64,000 bases of DNA, taken from NCBI GenBank assembly GCA_964523405.1, contig CAZGAQ010000014.1, positions 55,364-119,363 on the forward strand, in the 5' to 3' direction. Each line of letters begins with the position of its first letter. Position 1 is the first letter of the stretch. Under the pieces are notes generated by a model that was not told the origin of the DNA, did not search any database, and was given only the letters and a program-made list of their open reading frames with translations. A program made the position numbers and the translations under genes. This DNA comes from CAZGAQ01 sp964523405 (GTDB lineage Bacteria > Planctomycetota > Phycisphaerae > UBA1845 > Fen-1342). This document shows positions 42,455 through 51,530 of this stretch, piece after piece.

Positions 42455-45403
42455 ATGCTATGTCGCTCCGCGCTCTGGATCATGCTCGTGTGCTCCACCG
42501 CCGGCATCGCACAGGAGGAGGATCTGCGTGAACGCTACGGCACGCGTGGCCTGTCGGCCGCGCAGCAAATCGAGCGCGGTCTGGAGCTGCTCGCGGCATC
42601 CAAGCCGCAGGACGCACTGGCGGCTTTCGACGCCGCCCTGCGTGAGGAGCCGGAATGCCAGTTCGCGCTTTTTCAGCGGGCCCTCGCGCTGGGTGACTTG
42701 GGCCGGATCGACGAGGCGATTGCCGCGTACGAGCAGACGTATGCCCTGCGGAGCGTGCGGCCCAGCAACGTGCCGGTGGAAGCGGCGATGAATCTGGGAC
42801 TGCTGTACGCGCATCTGGATGATGCGGCGCGGTCCAACCTGTGGCTGACCCGGGCCATTCTGGCGGATCCGAGCGGGAAGTTCGGCCGCCTGGGGAAGGC
42901 CTACCGCAACCTGGCCGTGACGGCGCTGAAGCGGAACGAGTACCGCTCCGCGGCCGCCTGTGCGGCAATGGGGCGGCGCGTGAGTCCGGACGCGGTTGAG
43001 GAAGGGCTGTTGCAGGAGGCCAGTGATCACGTCACCGTGCGCGACGAGGTAGCGCGCGTCCTCACGCTGGAACTGCCCGACTGCCAGGTACCACAGCGCG
43101 CTGCCCCCACGCAGCTTCGGTCCGTGGAGCTGGCCGGGGAAGCGCCGCCGAGCAAACTCGATGACCTGCGGGCGCATGAGCGCCACCCGCTCGTATTCGG
43201 CATCAGCCGGGACCAGTCCTATTACGTCGTCATTGCACCGGGCCAGGAGCCGACGTGCCGCCAGGTGAAGGTCTGTGGAGCGGTGCAGAGCGCGGATCTG
43301 GTGGGCGACGACCTGTATCTGGTGGTGACGGAACCGCCGCGTCTGCTGAAGGTCCGCGCGGAAGATGGCGCGGCGCTGAGCGAGTATGCGCTCCCGGAAT
43401 CAACGCGCTCGGTGGCCGTCCTGCCCGACCGCAATGAAGCTTACCTCGCGGGCCAGGCGCAAATGAGCATGCTGGAGATGGGCACAGGGCGCGTCCGCGA
43501 GGTGAATGCGCCCGGCCTGGCGGTCCGCGCCGATCCCCGCCGCAACCTGCTGTACAGCTATCACAAGGATCGCGGGCGCGACCGGTCTGTCGAACTGCTC
43601 GTGGGGGGGCAATTGGTGTTTATCCAGCCCCGGGACGTCGACTGGCACCAGACCGCTCTGTTCCAGTTTGCCCGTACCCCTGCGGGCCTGCTGCTGACCT
43701 GGTGCCGGACGTCGGCCTGCTCGAACGGCACCTACCTCGCCCTGAGTCCGGATGGACGTTGGACGGCCGTGGTTGGCGGGGGCGGCTGGCGCCCGGCGGA
43801 GGGTAGCCGCGGCGGCTACGGCGTGGCCGTACTATGCGCCACGGATCCGACGACTGTGCTGGGCTTCTTTCCGACGGGGCCGTCCAGTACCACGCAACGC
43901 GCGGACCCGGGACTGGTTTACCCGGTCGGTTGCGCGTTCAACGGGATTACCAACCAGATCGCCGTCCTGACGCACGACCGGGTCATGGTGTACCACCTGG
44001 CGGATTCCAGGGAGGCGGTGACGATTCAGGCGAAGCTGGGCGGTGCCTGCGCCTGGACGGCAGATGGTGCGTGGCTGGTGCTCGCTGGCGAGAAAGGCAA
44101 CGTGATCCTGCAGGCCAATGAGCTGACCGAGGCCGAACAGGAACGCGGCAAGGCGCTCCGTACAGCAGCCACCACGCGTCCGGTGAGCACAGCGCCGGCG
44201 GGCGGGGCAGCGGAGCCCGTAGCGGAGCTGCGCGAATTCGCGCCCAGTTCCGATCCGAATGCGGCGCGGGCCCTGCTCGGCAGTGCCCTGCGCGAGGGAC
44301 GCACCGCGCGTCCCCCCACCTGGCGGGAGTACCCCGCGTACAGCGCCGACGCCGCCGTGGCGGAGCGCATCCTGACGGATGTGCCCGAGAAAGAGAACGG
44401 CATCCGGGTTTATCGCCTGCGGCAGGCTCTGGAGAAGCAGCCGGATGCGCTGCTGCTGCGCTACCGCCTGGCCGAGCACCTGCGGATCAGTGGCCAGACC
44501 GACGAGGCCACGACGAAGCTGCTGGACGTGGTGCACGGGGACGCTGGCCGCACGGATTTGGCGGCGTTGGCGCTCCAGACGCTGGCGGATCTGCAGCTGA
44601 CGCGCGGGGATGAACGCGGGGCGATCGAGTGCCTGGCGGCAGCGTTGCTGGCGGATCGCGAGAATCCGGCGGCGCGACGCGCATTGCAGCCGCTCGTGGC
44701 ACAGCAGGGGTGGACGGATGAGGCGGCCAAATTGGGGCGGGAGGAAGCGGCGTCTTCGCAGCCGACAACCCGCGCGGCACGGAGAGTCCTGCCCGACCCG
44801 CCGGAATCGGGCGGGGTGCTGAGCGCCGCCGAGGTCTATGCGCGGGCCGCGCGCTCCGTGGTGCGGGTTCAGTCGGGCGAGCGCAGCGGAAGCGGCTTCT
44901 GCATCGCCCCTGGATTGGTGCTGACAAACGCACACGTGCTGGCGGAGCGAGGCCCGTTCGCCGTCCGCACGTATGAGCAGCGTGGGGAGCAATTCGGTCC
45001 TGGCAAGGTCGTGCCGGCCCGCGTCGTCTTCCGGGCGGAGGGAGAGGATGTAGCCGTATTGCGGCTGACGGATCCGCCCGCTGGACTCGAGCCGCTGCCG
45101 ATCGCGCGGCACGATCCTGGTGTGGGGCAGCGGGTTTACGCGCTGGGGCACCCGGTCGCCGGCGACCAAGTTCTGGAGGCAACGCTGAGCGAGGGGTTGG
45201 TCAGCGCGGTGAATCGGGTCCTGGAGGGCAAGCAGTACCTTCAGCATAGCGCCGCGATTCACAGCGGTTCCTCGGGCAGCCCGCTACTGGATGACCGCGG
45301 CTGCGTGGTGGGCTTGGTGACGCTCAAAGCCGAGCTGGAAGCCGTGGGCTTCGCGATTCCGGCCGAACGGTTACGGAGCGTGCTCACCGGCCTGGAGAAC
45401 TGA
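42455..45403 (+). CDS. Secreted TPR / beta-propeller-like / trypsin-like serine protease
   Basis: A 982-residue exported protein. ATG 42455, with GAGGAGG upstream, gives a signal peptide (LCRSALWIMLVCSTAGIAQ). Residues 30-180 form TPR repeats (AAQQIERGLELLAASKPQDALAAFDAALREEP). Residues 240-560 read as WD/propeller-like strands. A second TPR set lies near 640-770. The last 190 residues are an S1C trypsin-like domain with His in VLTNAHV (near 827), Asp in EDVAVLRL and Ser in GSSGSP (near 941); no PDZ domain follows. A bacterial DegP-like catalytic unit at the end of a scaffold suggests envelope proteolysis guided by protein contacts. Substrate unknown. Confidence 0.8.
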   Translation: MLCRSALWIMLVCSTAGIAQEEDLRERYGTRGLSAAQQIERGLELLAASKPQDALAAFDAALREEPECQFALFQRALALGDLGRIDEAIAAYEQTYALRSVRPSNVPVEAAMNLGLLYAHLDDAARSNLWLTRAILADPSGKFGRLGKAYRNLAVTALKRNEYRSAAACAAMGRRVSPDAVEEGLLQEASDHVTVRDEVARVLTLELPDCQVPQRAAPTQLRSVELAGEAPPSKLDDLRAHERHPLVFGISRDQSYYVVIAPGQEPTCRQVKVCGAVQSADLVGDDLYLVVTEPPRLLKVRAEDGAALSEYALPESTRSVAVLPDRNEAYLAGQAQMSMLEMGTGRVREVNAPGLAVRADPRRNLLYSYHKDRGRDRSVELLVGGQLVFIQPRDVDWHQTALFQFARTPAGLLLTWCRTSACSNGTYLALSPDGRWTAVVGGGGWRPAEGSRGGYGVAVLCATDPTTVLGFFPTGPSSTTQRADPGLVYPVGCAFNGITNQIAVLTHDRVMVYHLADSREAVTIQAKLGGACAWTADGAWLVLAGEKGNVILQANELTEAEQERGKALRTAATTRPVSTAPAGGAAEPVAELREFAPSSDPNAARALLGSALREGRTARPPTWREYPAYSADAAVAERILTDVPEKENGIRVYRLRQALEKQPDALLLRYRLAEHLRISGQTDEATTKLLDVVHGDAGRTDLAALALQTLADLQLTRGDERGAIECLAAALLADRENPAARRALQPLVAQQGWTDEAAKLGREEAASSQPTTRAARRVLPDPPESGGVLSAAEVYARAARSVVRVQSGERSGSGFCIAPGLVLTNAHVLAERGPFAVRTYEQRGEQFGPGKVVPARVVFRAEGEDVAVLRLTDPPAGLEPLPIARHDPGVGQRVYALGHPVAGDQVLEATLSEGLVSAVNRVLEGKQYLQHSAAIHSGSSGSPLLDDRGCVVGLVTLKAELEAVGFAIPAERLRSVLTGLEN

Positions 45404-45516
45404 CGCGACCTGGCCACGGGCAGGATCCCTGCGCCGCACGTCACGTCGAAATACCTGACGTTACTGATGATCGATGCGTCGGACACCCGCCACGGCCGGC
45501 AGGCTGCGGTCCGACG

Positions 45517-46278
45517 CTACTGCGGAGGGGTGAGTTGCTGCGCATGGCGGGCGACGGCCGGGCGCGCGTTGGTGTGCTGGCGGAGGATGAAGGCCACCAC
45601 ATCGGCGCGCGTCAGGACTCGTGCGCTGAATTCACCCGGCTCCCGCGCGACGGCGGCTGCATCGAGGGCGGCAAACGTGTCGAGGGCGTGGCCGATGGCG
45701 ACGTTCCGGCATTCGGCGGTTTCGTAGGTGGCGCTCTCGACGGCGAGGATGGCAGGGATGATGCGGTCAACGAGGTCGGGGCGGGCCTGCGCAATCAGGC
45801 CGGCGCCCTGAATCGCGTTGGCAGCGCTGATGAGGTTGCCGCCGGTGATGAAGGCGAGGTACGTGTCGAGGTGGGCGTCAAGTTGACGACCGGTGTCGGC
45901 CGGCGCGAGTGCGGCGAGGACTTGCAGGGCGTTCCAGCGGACGACTTTGCTGGCACCGGCAAGGAGCGGCACGAAGGTGGCCAAGTGCGGGTACACGCGG
46001 GCGGGGTCCTGACGGGCGGTAGCAACGAGGGCCTTGCCGGCGGCGAAGCGGGCGGTGCCGGAGGGGGCGGCCATCGTGGCAACGGCGGCGGCGACTTGCG
46101 CGGGCGAGAGGATGCGGACGGGTTTCTTCGCGGGGCGCTTGGCGCGCGGCGCCGTTTTCGTAGTAGCGCGACGCGCGGCCTTGGTGGCGGCACGGGTGGT
46201 GGTCTGAGCGGTGGCGCGCGGTTTGGTCTTGCGGGCCGTGGTCTTGGTGCGCGAGCGGGTCGTCGCGGCGCGTGGCAT
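45517..46278 (-). CDS. HEAT-like repeat protein with histone-H1-like basic N-terminal tail
   Basis: A 253-residue protein. The first 50 residues are almost entirely Arg, Lys, Thr, Ala and Pro (RSRTKTTARKTKPRATAQTT and onward, with AKRPAKKP), as in histone H1 C-termini and bacterial Hc1/AlgP-like tails. The rest is helical and repeat-like (FVPLLAGASKVVRWNALQVLAALAP, IIPAILAVESATYETAECRNVAIGHALDTFAAL), resembling HEAT repeats. A tail of this kind binds DNA or RNA, and the repeats would bind protein. ATG 46278 has AAAGGAG upstream. No neighbour indicates its job. Confidence 0.7.
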   Translation of the reverse strand: MPRAATTRSRTKTTARKTKPRATAQTTTRAATKAARRATTKTAPRAKRPAKKPVRILSPAQVAAAVATMAAPSGTARFAAGKALVATARQDPARVYPHLATFVPLLAGASKVVRWNALQVLAALAPADTGRQLDAHLDTYLAFITGGNLISAANAIQGAGLIAQARPDLVDRIIPAILAVESATYETAECRNVAIGHALDTFAALDAAAVAREPGEFSARVLTRADVVAFILRQHTNARPAVARHAQQLTPPQ

Positions 46279-46601
46279 GGTCGCTCCTTTCCGGCCAGAG
46301 GGCGAATTGCGTCTGGGCATGCTCGCGCGCCGAAAGGCAAGCGTCAATCGGCCGGGCAGGCGACGGATCGAGGGCGCGGTGGCTGCCGTTAACGCGGGCG
46401 CCCGGCGGAGAAGCGGAACGGTCCCGCTCCCCCACCGCAGCACCGTCCCCCTACTGCTACGGCACAGGCCGGTCCAGCAGCCTGTTGGGGAACTTCCGCG
46501 TTCGGCACGGCGATGCGCCAAAGTTCGGGGGTTGCCGCCGTCAATGTCGGCCATCCCTCACCTCCACTCGGGACAGGCGGGGAAGCCGACGCTACAGGCT
46601 G
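46279..46601. other. Gene-free stretch
   Basis: About 320 bases upstream of the HEAT-like gene and downstream of the hibernation-factor gene. It contains C-rich text (CGGTCCCGCTCCCCCACCG near 46420) but no coding frame, RNA or clear terminator. Confidence 0.45.
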
Positions 46602-46925
46602 TTAGCCCGCGCCGACGCCGCGCTTGATACGACCGACCTTGCGACTGATGACAGCCTTGAGACGATCGAGCGCGCGGGCGAGCGAGGCCAGCACGTTCGA
46701 GTCCGTTTGATCGATGACGAGTTCGCCGCCGCGGCGCAAACGGACGTCGATGCGGCAGCGCTGATCGACGACGTGTTTGTGGGGTCCGGTCTGGTCTTCG
46801 AGGAGGACGGTGACCGCGCGGATGCGGTCCTGAAAGCGGTCGAGTGCGGCCGCGACGCGCTGGGCGGCCTGATCACGGAGGGTGGACTTGTCGGTGAGGC
46901 CCCGGACTGCAACGTGAAGGTTCAT
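46602..46925 (-). CDS. Ribosome hibernation-promoting factor / RaiA family protein
   Basis: A 107-residue protein of the HPF/YfiA fold: NLHVAVRGLTDKSTLRDQAAQRVAAALDRFQDRIRAVTVLLEDQTGPHKHVVDQRCRIDVRLRRGG. In this family the basic helices bind the 30S decoding region and silence ribosomes in stationary phase. It is of the short type, without the C-terminal dimerisation domain. ATG 46925 has AAGGAGG 7 bases upstream; the longer open frame before it is not family-like. Confidence 0.85.
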   Translation of the reverse strand: MNLHVAVRGLTDKSTLRDQAAQRVAAALDRFQDRIRAVTVLLEDQTGPHKHVVDQRCRIDVRLRRGGELVIDQTDSNVLASLARALDRLKAVISRKVGRIKRGVGAG

Positions 46926-47201
46926 CGAATCCTCCTTGCCGGCGACACCGGCCCGGGCGCGAGACCGGCGAAAGCACGGGGGCGCCGGGCACAACACCAT
47001 GTCGCTGTCCACTGGGGTATACGCAAACGGCGGCACCGAGGTTCGGGGTTCGCGCGGGTGTGGCGTTGTGGGAATTTGTGGGGCGGAGAGCCCCTGCCGG
47101 GGAGTTGTCGGTAGTTGTGCGAGCGTCCAGGAATGTGTGGCGTGTGCGGGGTGCAATCATGCACAGTGCGTGCTGTTTGCGGGGTGGCATGCGGGGCGCA
47201 G

Positions 47202-48239
47202 TCAGGTTGCGTTGTCCGGCTGGCGCGGGGCGGCGTCCTTGAGAGCCTGCACCTGACGCACGGCGTCCTCGAAGTGGCGCTCGACAGGACTGGGCAGCGC
47301 GGCCTGCTGCTGGCGGTAGCGCTCGTACTCCAGTTCGGCCTTGGCCACCGCGGCCTCGTGCGACACCTGGCCGGCGTGGGTGAGCACGTCGCGGTCGCTG
47401 AGGCGGAGGAAGTCGTCGAGCTTGCTGATCCAGTCGGCCATGTACATCGCCTTGCGACTGCGGGCCTGCAGTTCGGCGAAGTCCAGGTAGAACGACACGA
47501 TGAGGTTCAGGGCATCGAGCTCTTCGTTCGTCAGGTAGTTCTTGGCGACGCCGACATCCGCCTTGCGCGGGCGATCTCCGGTCCAGGAGGTCAGGCCCAT
47601 GTTCGGCTGCGACGCGTCGGCGCGATGGTGAATGACTTCGGCGGCGGTGTGGCCGTGGGCGGCCCAGTGCATCTTGTTCTGCACGGTGGCGAAGAAGTGG
47701 GCGGAGAGGCTGGCGTTGGGGTCGTAGTCGATGCTGGTGGCGTAGATGTCGAGGATTTTGCGCCAGAAGACCTTCTCGGATGAGCGGATGTCGCGGATGC
47801 GGGCGAGGAGTTCGTCGAAGTAGTTGCCGCCGCCGGCGCGTTTGAGGCGGGCATCGTCGAGGGTGAAACCTTTGACGAGGTACTCGCGGAGGCGCTGGGT
47901 GGCCCAGATGCGGAACTGGGTACCGCGATGGGATTTGACGCGGTAGCCGACGGAGATGATGACGTCGAGGTTGAAGTACTCCACCTGGTACGTCTTGGCG
48001 TCGCGGGCAGTTGTTGCAAATTCTGCAACAACTGGTCCACGGGCCAGCTCGCCCTCGGCGAACACGTTCGCTATGTGTCTGGAGATGACGGACTTATCGC
48101 GTTGGAACAGTTCGGCTATCTGGGTGAGGGACAGCCAGACGGACTCGTTGAAGACGCGCACGTCGATGCGCGTGAGGCCGTCTGCGGTCTGGTAGAGGAT
48201 GAACTCACCCGGATCGGCGGGAAGCAGGGAGTCGGTCAT
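47202..48239 (-). CDS. RhuM family protein
   Basis: A 345-residue protein of the RhuM family (PF13310), named from a Salmonella pathogenicity-island gene of unknown function. Typical segments are FILYQTADGLTRIDVRVFNESVWLSLTQIAELFQRDKSVISRHIANVF, RDAKTYQVEYFNLDVIISVGYRVKSHRGTQFRIWATQRLREYLVKGF and VFWRKILDIYATSIDYDP. The early SLTQIAELFQRDKSVISRHI is a helix-turn-helix-like element. RhuM genes occur in genomic islands and near restriction and toxin systems; here none is adjacent. ATG 48239 has GAGGG upstream. The AT content is not visibly different from its neighbours. Confidence 0.9.
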   Translation of the reverse strand: MTDSLLPADPGEFILYQTADGLTRIDVRVFNESVWLSLTQIAELFQRDKSVISRHIANVFAEGELARGPVVAEFATTARDAKTYQVEYFNLDVIISVGYRVKSHRGTQFRIWATQRLREYLVKGFTLDDARLKRAGGGNYFDELLARIRDIRSSEKVFWRKILDIYATSIDYDPNASLSAHFFATVQNKMHWAAHGHTAAEVIHHRADASQPNMGLTSWTGDRPRKADVGVAKNYLTNEELDALNLIVSFYLDFAELQARSRKAMYMADWISKLDDFLRLSDRDVLTHAGQVSHEAAVAKAELEYERYRQQQAALPSPVERHFEDAVRQVQALKDAAPRQPDNAT

Positions 48240-48402
48240 GGTCAGCCCTCGATCGGTGGGTCGCTCGATGAGGCCGGTCGTACGACGGGGTCCGCCGCAC
48301 CCGGCGGAGACGGACCCGGCGTGAGTCTACCGTAGCCCAGGGAGCCAAACAAGTACCTAACATTCATCGGGCAAACGCGTGTGCGGCAGAGGGTGTGCGG
48401 GG

Positions 48403-48741
48403 TTAGGGACTGGATTCCTGGCGCGGCGCTTGGCCGGGCGGCGTCATGCGGGCGGCGCGGGGGACAACGGTGCGCCAGAGGTGGCACGCGAGGTAGCGGA
48501 GGAGATAGAGGACGCCGCAATAGAGGAGGCCGACGAGCCAGCCGAAGAGCAGCCACACGCCGTCGAGAATGCCGGCCTCGCGCTGGGGGTCGAGGGCGGA
48601 CAGGAGGACGCCGGCGACCGCGAGCGAACCCCAGACAACGAGCGTGCCGAGCGCCACGCCGAGGAGCTTCCAGCGCATGACGAGGAAGATCGGCAGCAGC
48701 GCGGCTATCGCGAGGCAGAGCAGATCGACGAAGTCGGCCAC
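48403..48741 (-). CDS. Small four-helix membrane protein, unknown
   Basis: A 112-residue protein with several hydrophobic segments (FVDLLCLAIAALLPIFLVM, LLGVALGTLVVWGSLAVAGVLL, GVWLLFGWLVGLLYCGVLYLL) and a basic Pro-rich tail. I do not recognise the family. GTG 48741 is preferred because GGAGACG lies 6-12 bases upstream and the protein then opens with VADFVDLL. It precedes the RhuM gene on the same strand with a 160-base gap. Confidence 0.55.
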   Translation of the reverse strand: MADFVDLLCLAIAALLPIFLVMRWKLLGVALGTLVVWGSLAVAGVLLSALDPQREAGILDGVWLLFGWLVGLLYCGVLYLLRYLACHLWRTVVPRAARMTPPGQAPRQESSP

Positions 48742-48804
48742 GAAGCGTCTCCGGAGGCACTGCGTGCGAGTCCGGCTACTTCGCACGCAGCGCAAGGCAT
48801 ACAG

Positions 48805-49233
48805 TCAGCGCGGTCCGCGCAGCAGCGACACCGCATGACAGCCAGCCAGCGCTCGTCGATATTCGGGCGAGCGCATGGGCGGACAGGCGAGCACGGCGGC
48901 ACAGAATTCTTCGGGGGGCTGATAGTGGTGGGCATTGACGTAATGGACGATCAACTCCGGCGCGACGAGCAGGCGCTCGCCCGCCGGGATGAAGAGGTTG
49001 GCAGCACCGTGCGCCTCGCCCTCAAACTGGCAGAGGTCGCACGTGTGCACACCAGCGGTCAACAGGGGCTGCCAGGGGTCACGGCAGAACTCGCACAGTC
49101 GGTCGTAGACGTCGCGAGGCGTGGGGCCGGTGGGAAACGGCTGTTCGCGCGATAGCCAACCGACGGCGAGGAGTTGCACGCCGCCCGGGACAGGCAACAC
49201 GGTGCACGGTTCGAGATCCCGTTGACTCGGCAT
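48805..49233 (-). CDS. Conserved-looking hypothetical protein with CxxC motifs
   Basis: A 142-residue cytoplasmic protein. Cysteine pairs occur in LCEFCRD and HTCDLCQFEG, which could bind zinc. The strand-rich AANLFIPAGERLLVAPELIVHYVNAHHYQPPEEFCAAVLACP block looks like a conserved core. I do not recognise a named function. ATG 49233 has GGGAG about 9 bases upstream. An upstream in-frame GTG overlaps that element and is less likely. Confidence 0.6.
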   Translation of the reverse strand: MPSQRDLEPCTVLPVPGGVQLLAVGWLSREQPFPTGPTPRDVYDRLCEFCRDPWQPLLTAGVHTCDLCQFEGEAHGAANLFIPAGERLLVAPELIVHYVNAHHYQPPEEFCAAVLACPPMRSPEYRRALAGCHAVSLLRGPR

Positions 49234-49412
49234 GGGGTGCACTCCCGGAGTGCGGCATCTCGGCCCGCGGCGCGTCGAGCACCCGGTGCCCGACGCGCAG
49301 GAGGAACACGAGACCCGCGCGATGGACGTCAGTATAGCGGATAAGCGGGCACGCTGGTCGGTGAGAGCCGCTGAGAGCGGATGGAGCTCGGAATGTAGTC
49401 GGCGTGACGCGA

Positions 49413-50933
49413 TCAGTCGAGGCGGCGCAGGAGATCGGCGATGAGGCGGTCGCGGGCGGCGTCCATGGCGGATTCGTAGGCGCCAAGATCGCGGGGGAAC
49501 GGATCGGCGGCGGCGGGCGGCGGGCGGACCTCCGCGTAGGCGGCGGTGAGGTCTTCGCCGCGCAGGGTGAGGATCGCGTCGAGGGCGACATCGCAGACAC
49601 GCAGGGCAGGTCCAGGGTAATCCAAATAGCCTGCCGCGATGGCGCAGCGCGAGAGGTCGAGGATGCGCTCGCGGCAGTTCAGGTAGGGCCGAAGGAGCGG
49701 GACAGCGGCGGGGTCACGTGTAAGTGCCAGTTGCCGGGCTTCGTTGACCCAGGTGATCGTCAGTTCGTGACAGGTCAGGTCTTCCGGGTGGCGGGTCAGG
49801 GTGCGTGCCCCTGCGATGACGCCGGTGGACAGGCGGGCGGGGACGGCCAGCCCGATGGGCCAATCAGCGTGGTGACTCGCGAGCACGGATAACGTCGTGC
49901 CCACGCTCAGACGCTCGAACTGGTCGAGCAGTGACGCGACCCAATTCGGATCCCAGATACGCGGTTCACGGGCCAGGTCCTCCAGGGCAAGATCGTATTC
50001 CGAGCGCTGCGGCGGCTGGCCGGGGCGCCAGGGCGTGGGGCCGGCGCGGAGGCGCGTGGCGTAGTAGTCGAGGACCGCGGGGTCGCGCGGAAAGCGGCGG
50101 GCGATTTCGGCGAGCAGTGCCTCGCGCCCGTCCAAGCTGCCGGTGCGTCCCGCGAGGCTGGCGAGCAGTTCGGCGGCGGTGAGGGTGTCGCCCACATTGG
50201 GGACGTTGAGCAGCACCTGCAGGATGTAGACGTGGGCGTCGTCGCGTGTTGGCGCATGGATCAGGCGGCGCAGGCGGGCGCGGAGCAGGTCGAAGCGGGA
50301 CGGGTCCACCGGGCGCCACTCGAAGGTAAGGGGCACGCCGCGGGTCGGCGTGGAGAAGAGCCGCTGGCCGGCGAGTTCGAGCGTGAGATGGAGACGCGCC
50401 TCCACGGTCCAGCCCGCGGGCGGGGCCAGGCCGAGGAGTGCCGCCGAGTAGTCGCTGGGGTGCCGCACGACGCGGTAGACGCCGGGTTGGAGCAGGATCG
50501 GGGCGACGGGCGTGGTCTTCCAGGCGTCGGGGAAGAGGTCGTAGGTGTTGCCGGAGGCGAGGCTGCCGAAGGACACCGCGTGCCAGGACTGCGGGTCCAG
50601 GGTCGTGCGCTCGATACGGTAGTAGGCGTTGGTCACGCGCACGGGCTCGCGGCCGGTGTTTTCGAATTCGAGACTGAGCCACTCTTCGTCGCGGAGGGAG
50701 GCAGGGGTGAGGACGCGGACGCGGAAGATGAGGTCGCCCAAGCGGCCGAGGTCGACGGATTGCCAGGCGGGGGCGGAAGCGGTGTTTGAGGATGGTGGCG
50801 ACGAGGGGGGCAGGGCGGTCGGAGAAGCGGCCGGGGCTGCGGCGGGCGGGTTCGGCGCCGATGGCGATGAGGTGGCCGGCGCGGTCGGCGGCGCCGTCAG
50901 GGCGAGGGCGAGCAGCAAGGCGACGAGCGGCAT
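49413..50933 (-). CDS. Secreted hypothetical protein
   Basis: A 506-residue protein with a signal peptide (PLVALLLALALTAPPTAPA) followed by a Pro/Ala/Ser linker. Residues 60-220 are strand-rich (DLIFRVRVLTPASLRDEEWLSLEFENTGREPVRVTNAYYRIERTTLDP), suggesting a beta-sandwich. The C-terminal half is helical with HEAT/TPR-like spacing. No catalytic motif is visible and I do not recognise the family. The signal peptide sets the start at ATG 50933. Confidence 0.65.
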   Translation of the reverse strand: MPLVALLLALALTAPPTAPATSSPSAPNPPAAAPAASPTALPPSSPPSSNTASAPAWQSVDLGRLGDLIFRVRVLTPASLRDEEWLSLEFENTGREPVRVTNAYYRIERTTLDPQSWHAVSFGSLASGNTYDLFPDAWKTTPVAPILLQPGVYRVVRHPSDYSAALLGLAPPAGWTVEARLHLTLELAGQRLFSTPTRGVPLTFEWRPVDPSRFDLLRARLRRLIHAPTRDDAHVYILQVLLNVPNVGDTLTAAELLASLAGRTGSLDGREALLAEIARRFPRDPAVLDYYATRLRAGPTPWRPGQPPQRSEYDLALEDLAREPRIWDPNWVASLLDQFERLSVGTTLSVLASHHADWPIGLAVPARLSTGVIAGARTLTRHPEDLTCHELTITWVNEARQLALTRDPAAVPLLRPYLNCRERILDLSRCAIAAGYLDYPGPALRVCDVALDAILTLRGEDLTAAYAEVRPPPAAADPFPRDLGAYESAMDAARDRLIADLLRRLD

Positions 50934-51062
50934 GGTGAGCCTCGATGAGCCGCGGGGGCGGGCGGCGCCGGGGCGTCGCACCTACAGGGAGTATGCCACC
51001 GCCGGGGCGGTGGGGTGTAAAGGGGCGGTAACAAGTGGGGCGACGGCAAGGGCTGCGGCGGG

Positions 51063-51506
51063 CTATGGCGGTTGGGTGGGCACGGATGTCGGTTGCGAGG
51101 AAAGGGGCGTCATCGGGTCGTGAGCGCCGGTGCTCTCGTAACCGGTCAGGACGCGGCCATCGGGCTGGATGGCGAAGATCCAGCCCTCGCCTGTCCAGAG
51201 GTCGATGTAGTGCTGCGCGTAGACGTAGGTGTGGCCGGCGAGGTTGAAGCGGAGAGCGGCCCTGAGGTCGTTGTGTCTGTGCCGCAGTAGCGCGGACTGG
51301 CCGGGGTGCAGGCAGGCGATGCGGTGCCGCACGAATTCCGCCCCAGTGGTGGCATCACGGAGCACGAGTTCGATGTCGTGCAGATCGGATGAGCAGTTGT
51401 TCTGAATCGTCGCGCGATTGAAGGAGTGCAGCAGGATGTGCACAACGGCACCGGCGAGAAGCGTGACCGCGATGGCGGCTGTCCATTTCAGCGTTCGACG
51501 TGTCAC
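51063..51506 (-). CDS. Single-pass membrane protein, unknown
   Basis: A 147-residue protein with one N-terminal membrane segment (WTAAIAVTLLAGAVVHILLH) and an outer domain of mixed strands (DLHDIELVLRDATTGAEFVRHRIACLHPGQSALLRHRHNDLRAALRFNLAG). A Ser/Thr/Pro tail follows. GTG start with TGAGGTAG upstream. It lies just downstream of the 51531 gene on the same strand (24-base gap), so the two are probably one transcript. Function unknown. Confidence 0.6.
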   Translation of the reverse strand: MTRRTLKWTAAIAVTLLAGAVVHILLHSFNRATIQNNCSSDLHDIELVLRDATTGAEFVRHRIACLHPGQSALLRHRHNDLRAALRFNLAGHTYVYAQHYIDLWTGEGWIFAIQPDGRVLTGYESTGAHDPMTPLSSQPTSVPTQPP

Positions 51507-51530
51507 GGCGTGCTACCTCATAGTCGCATT

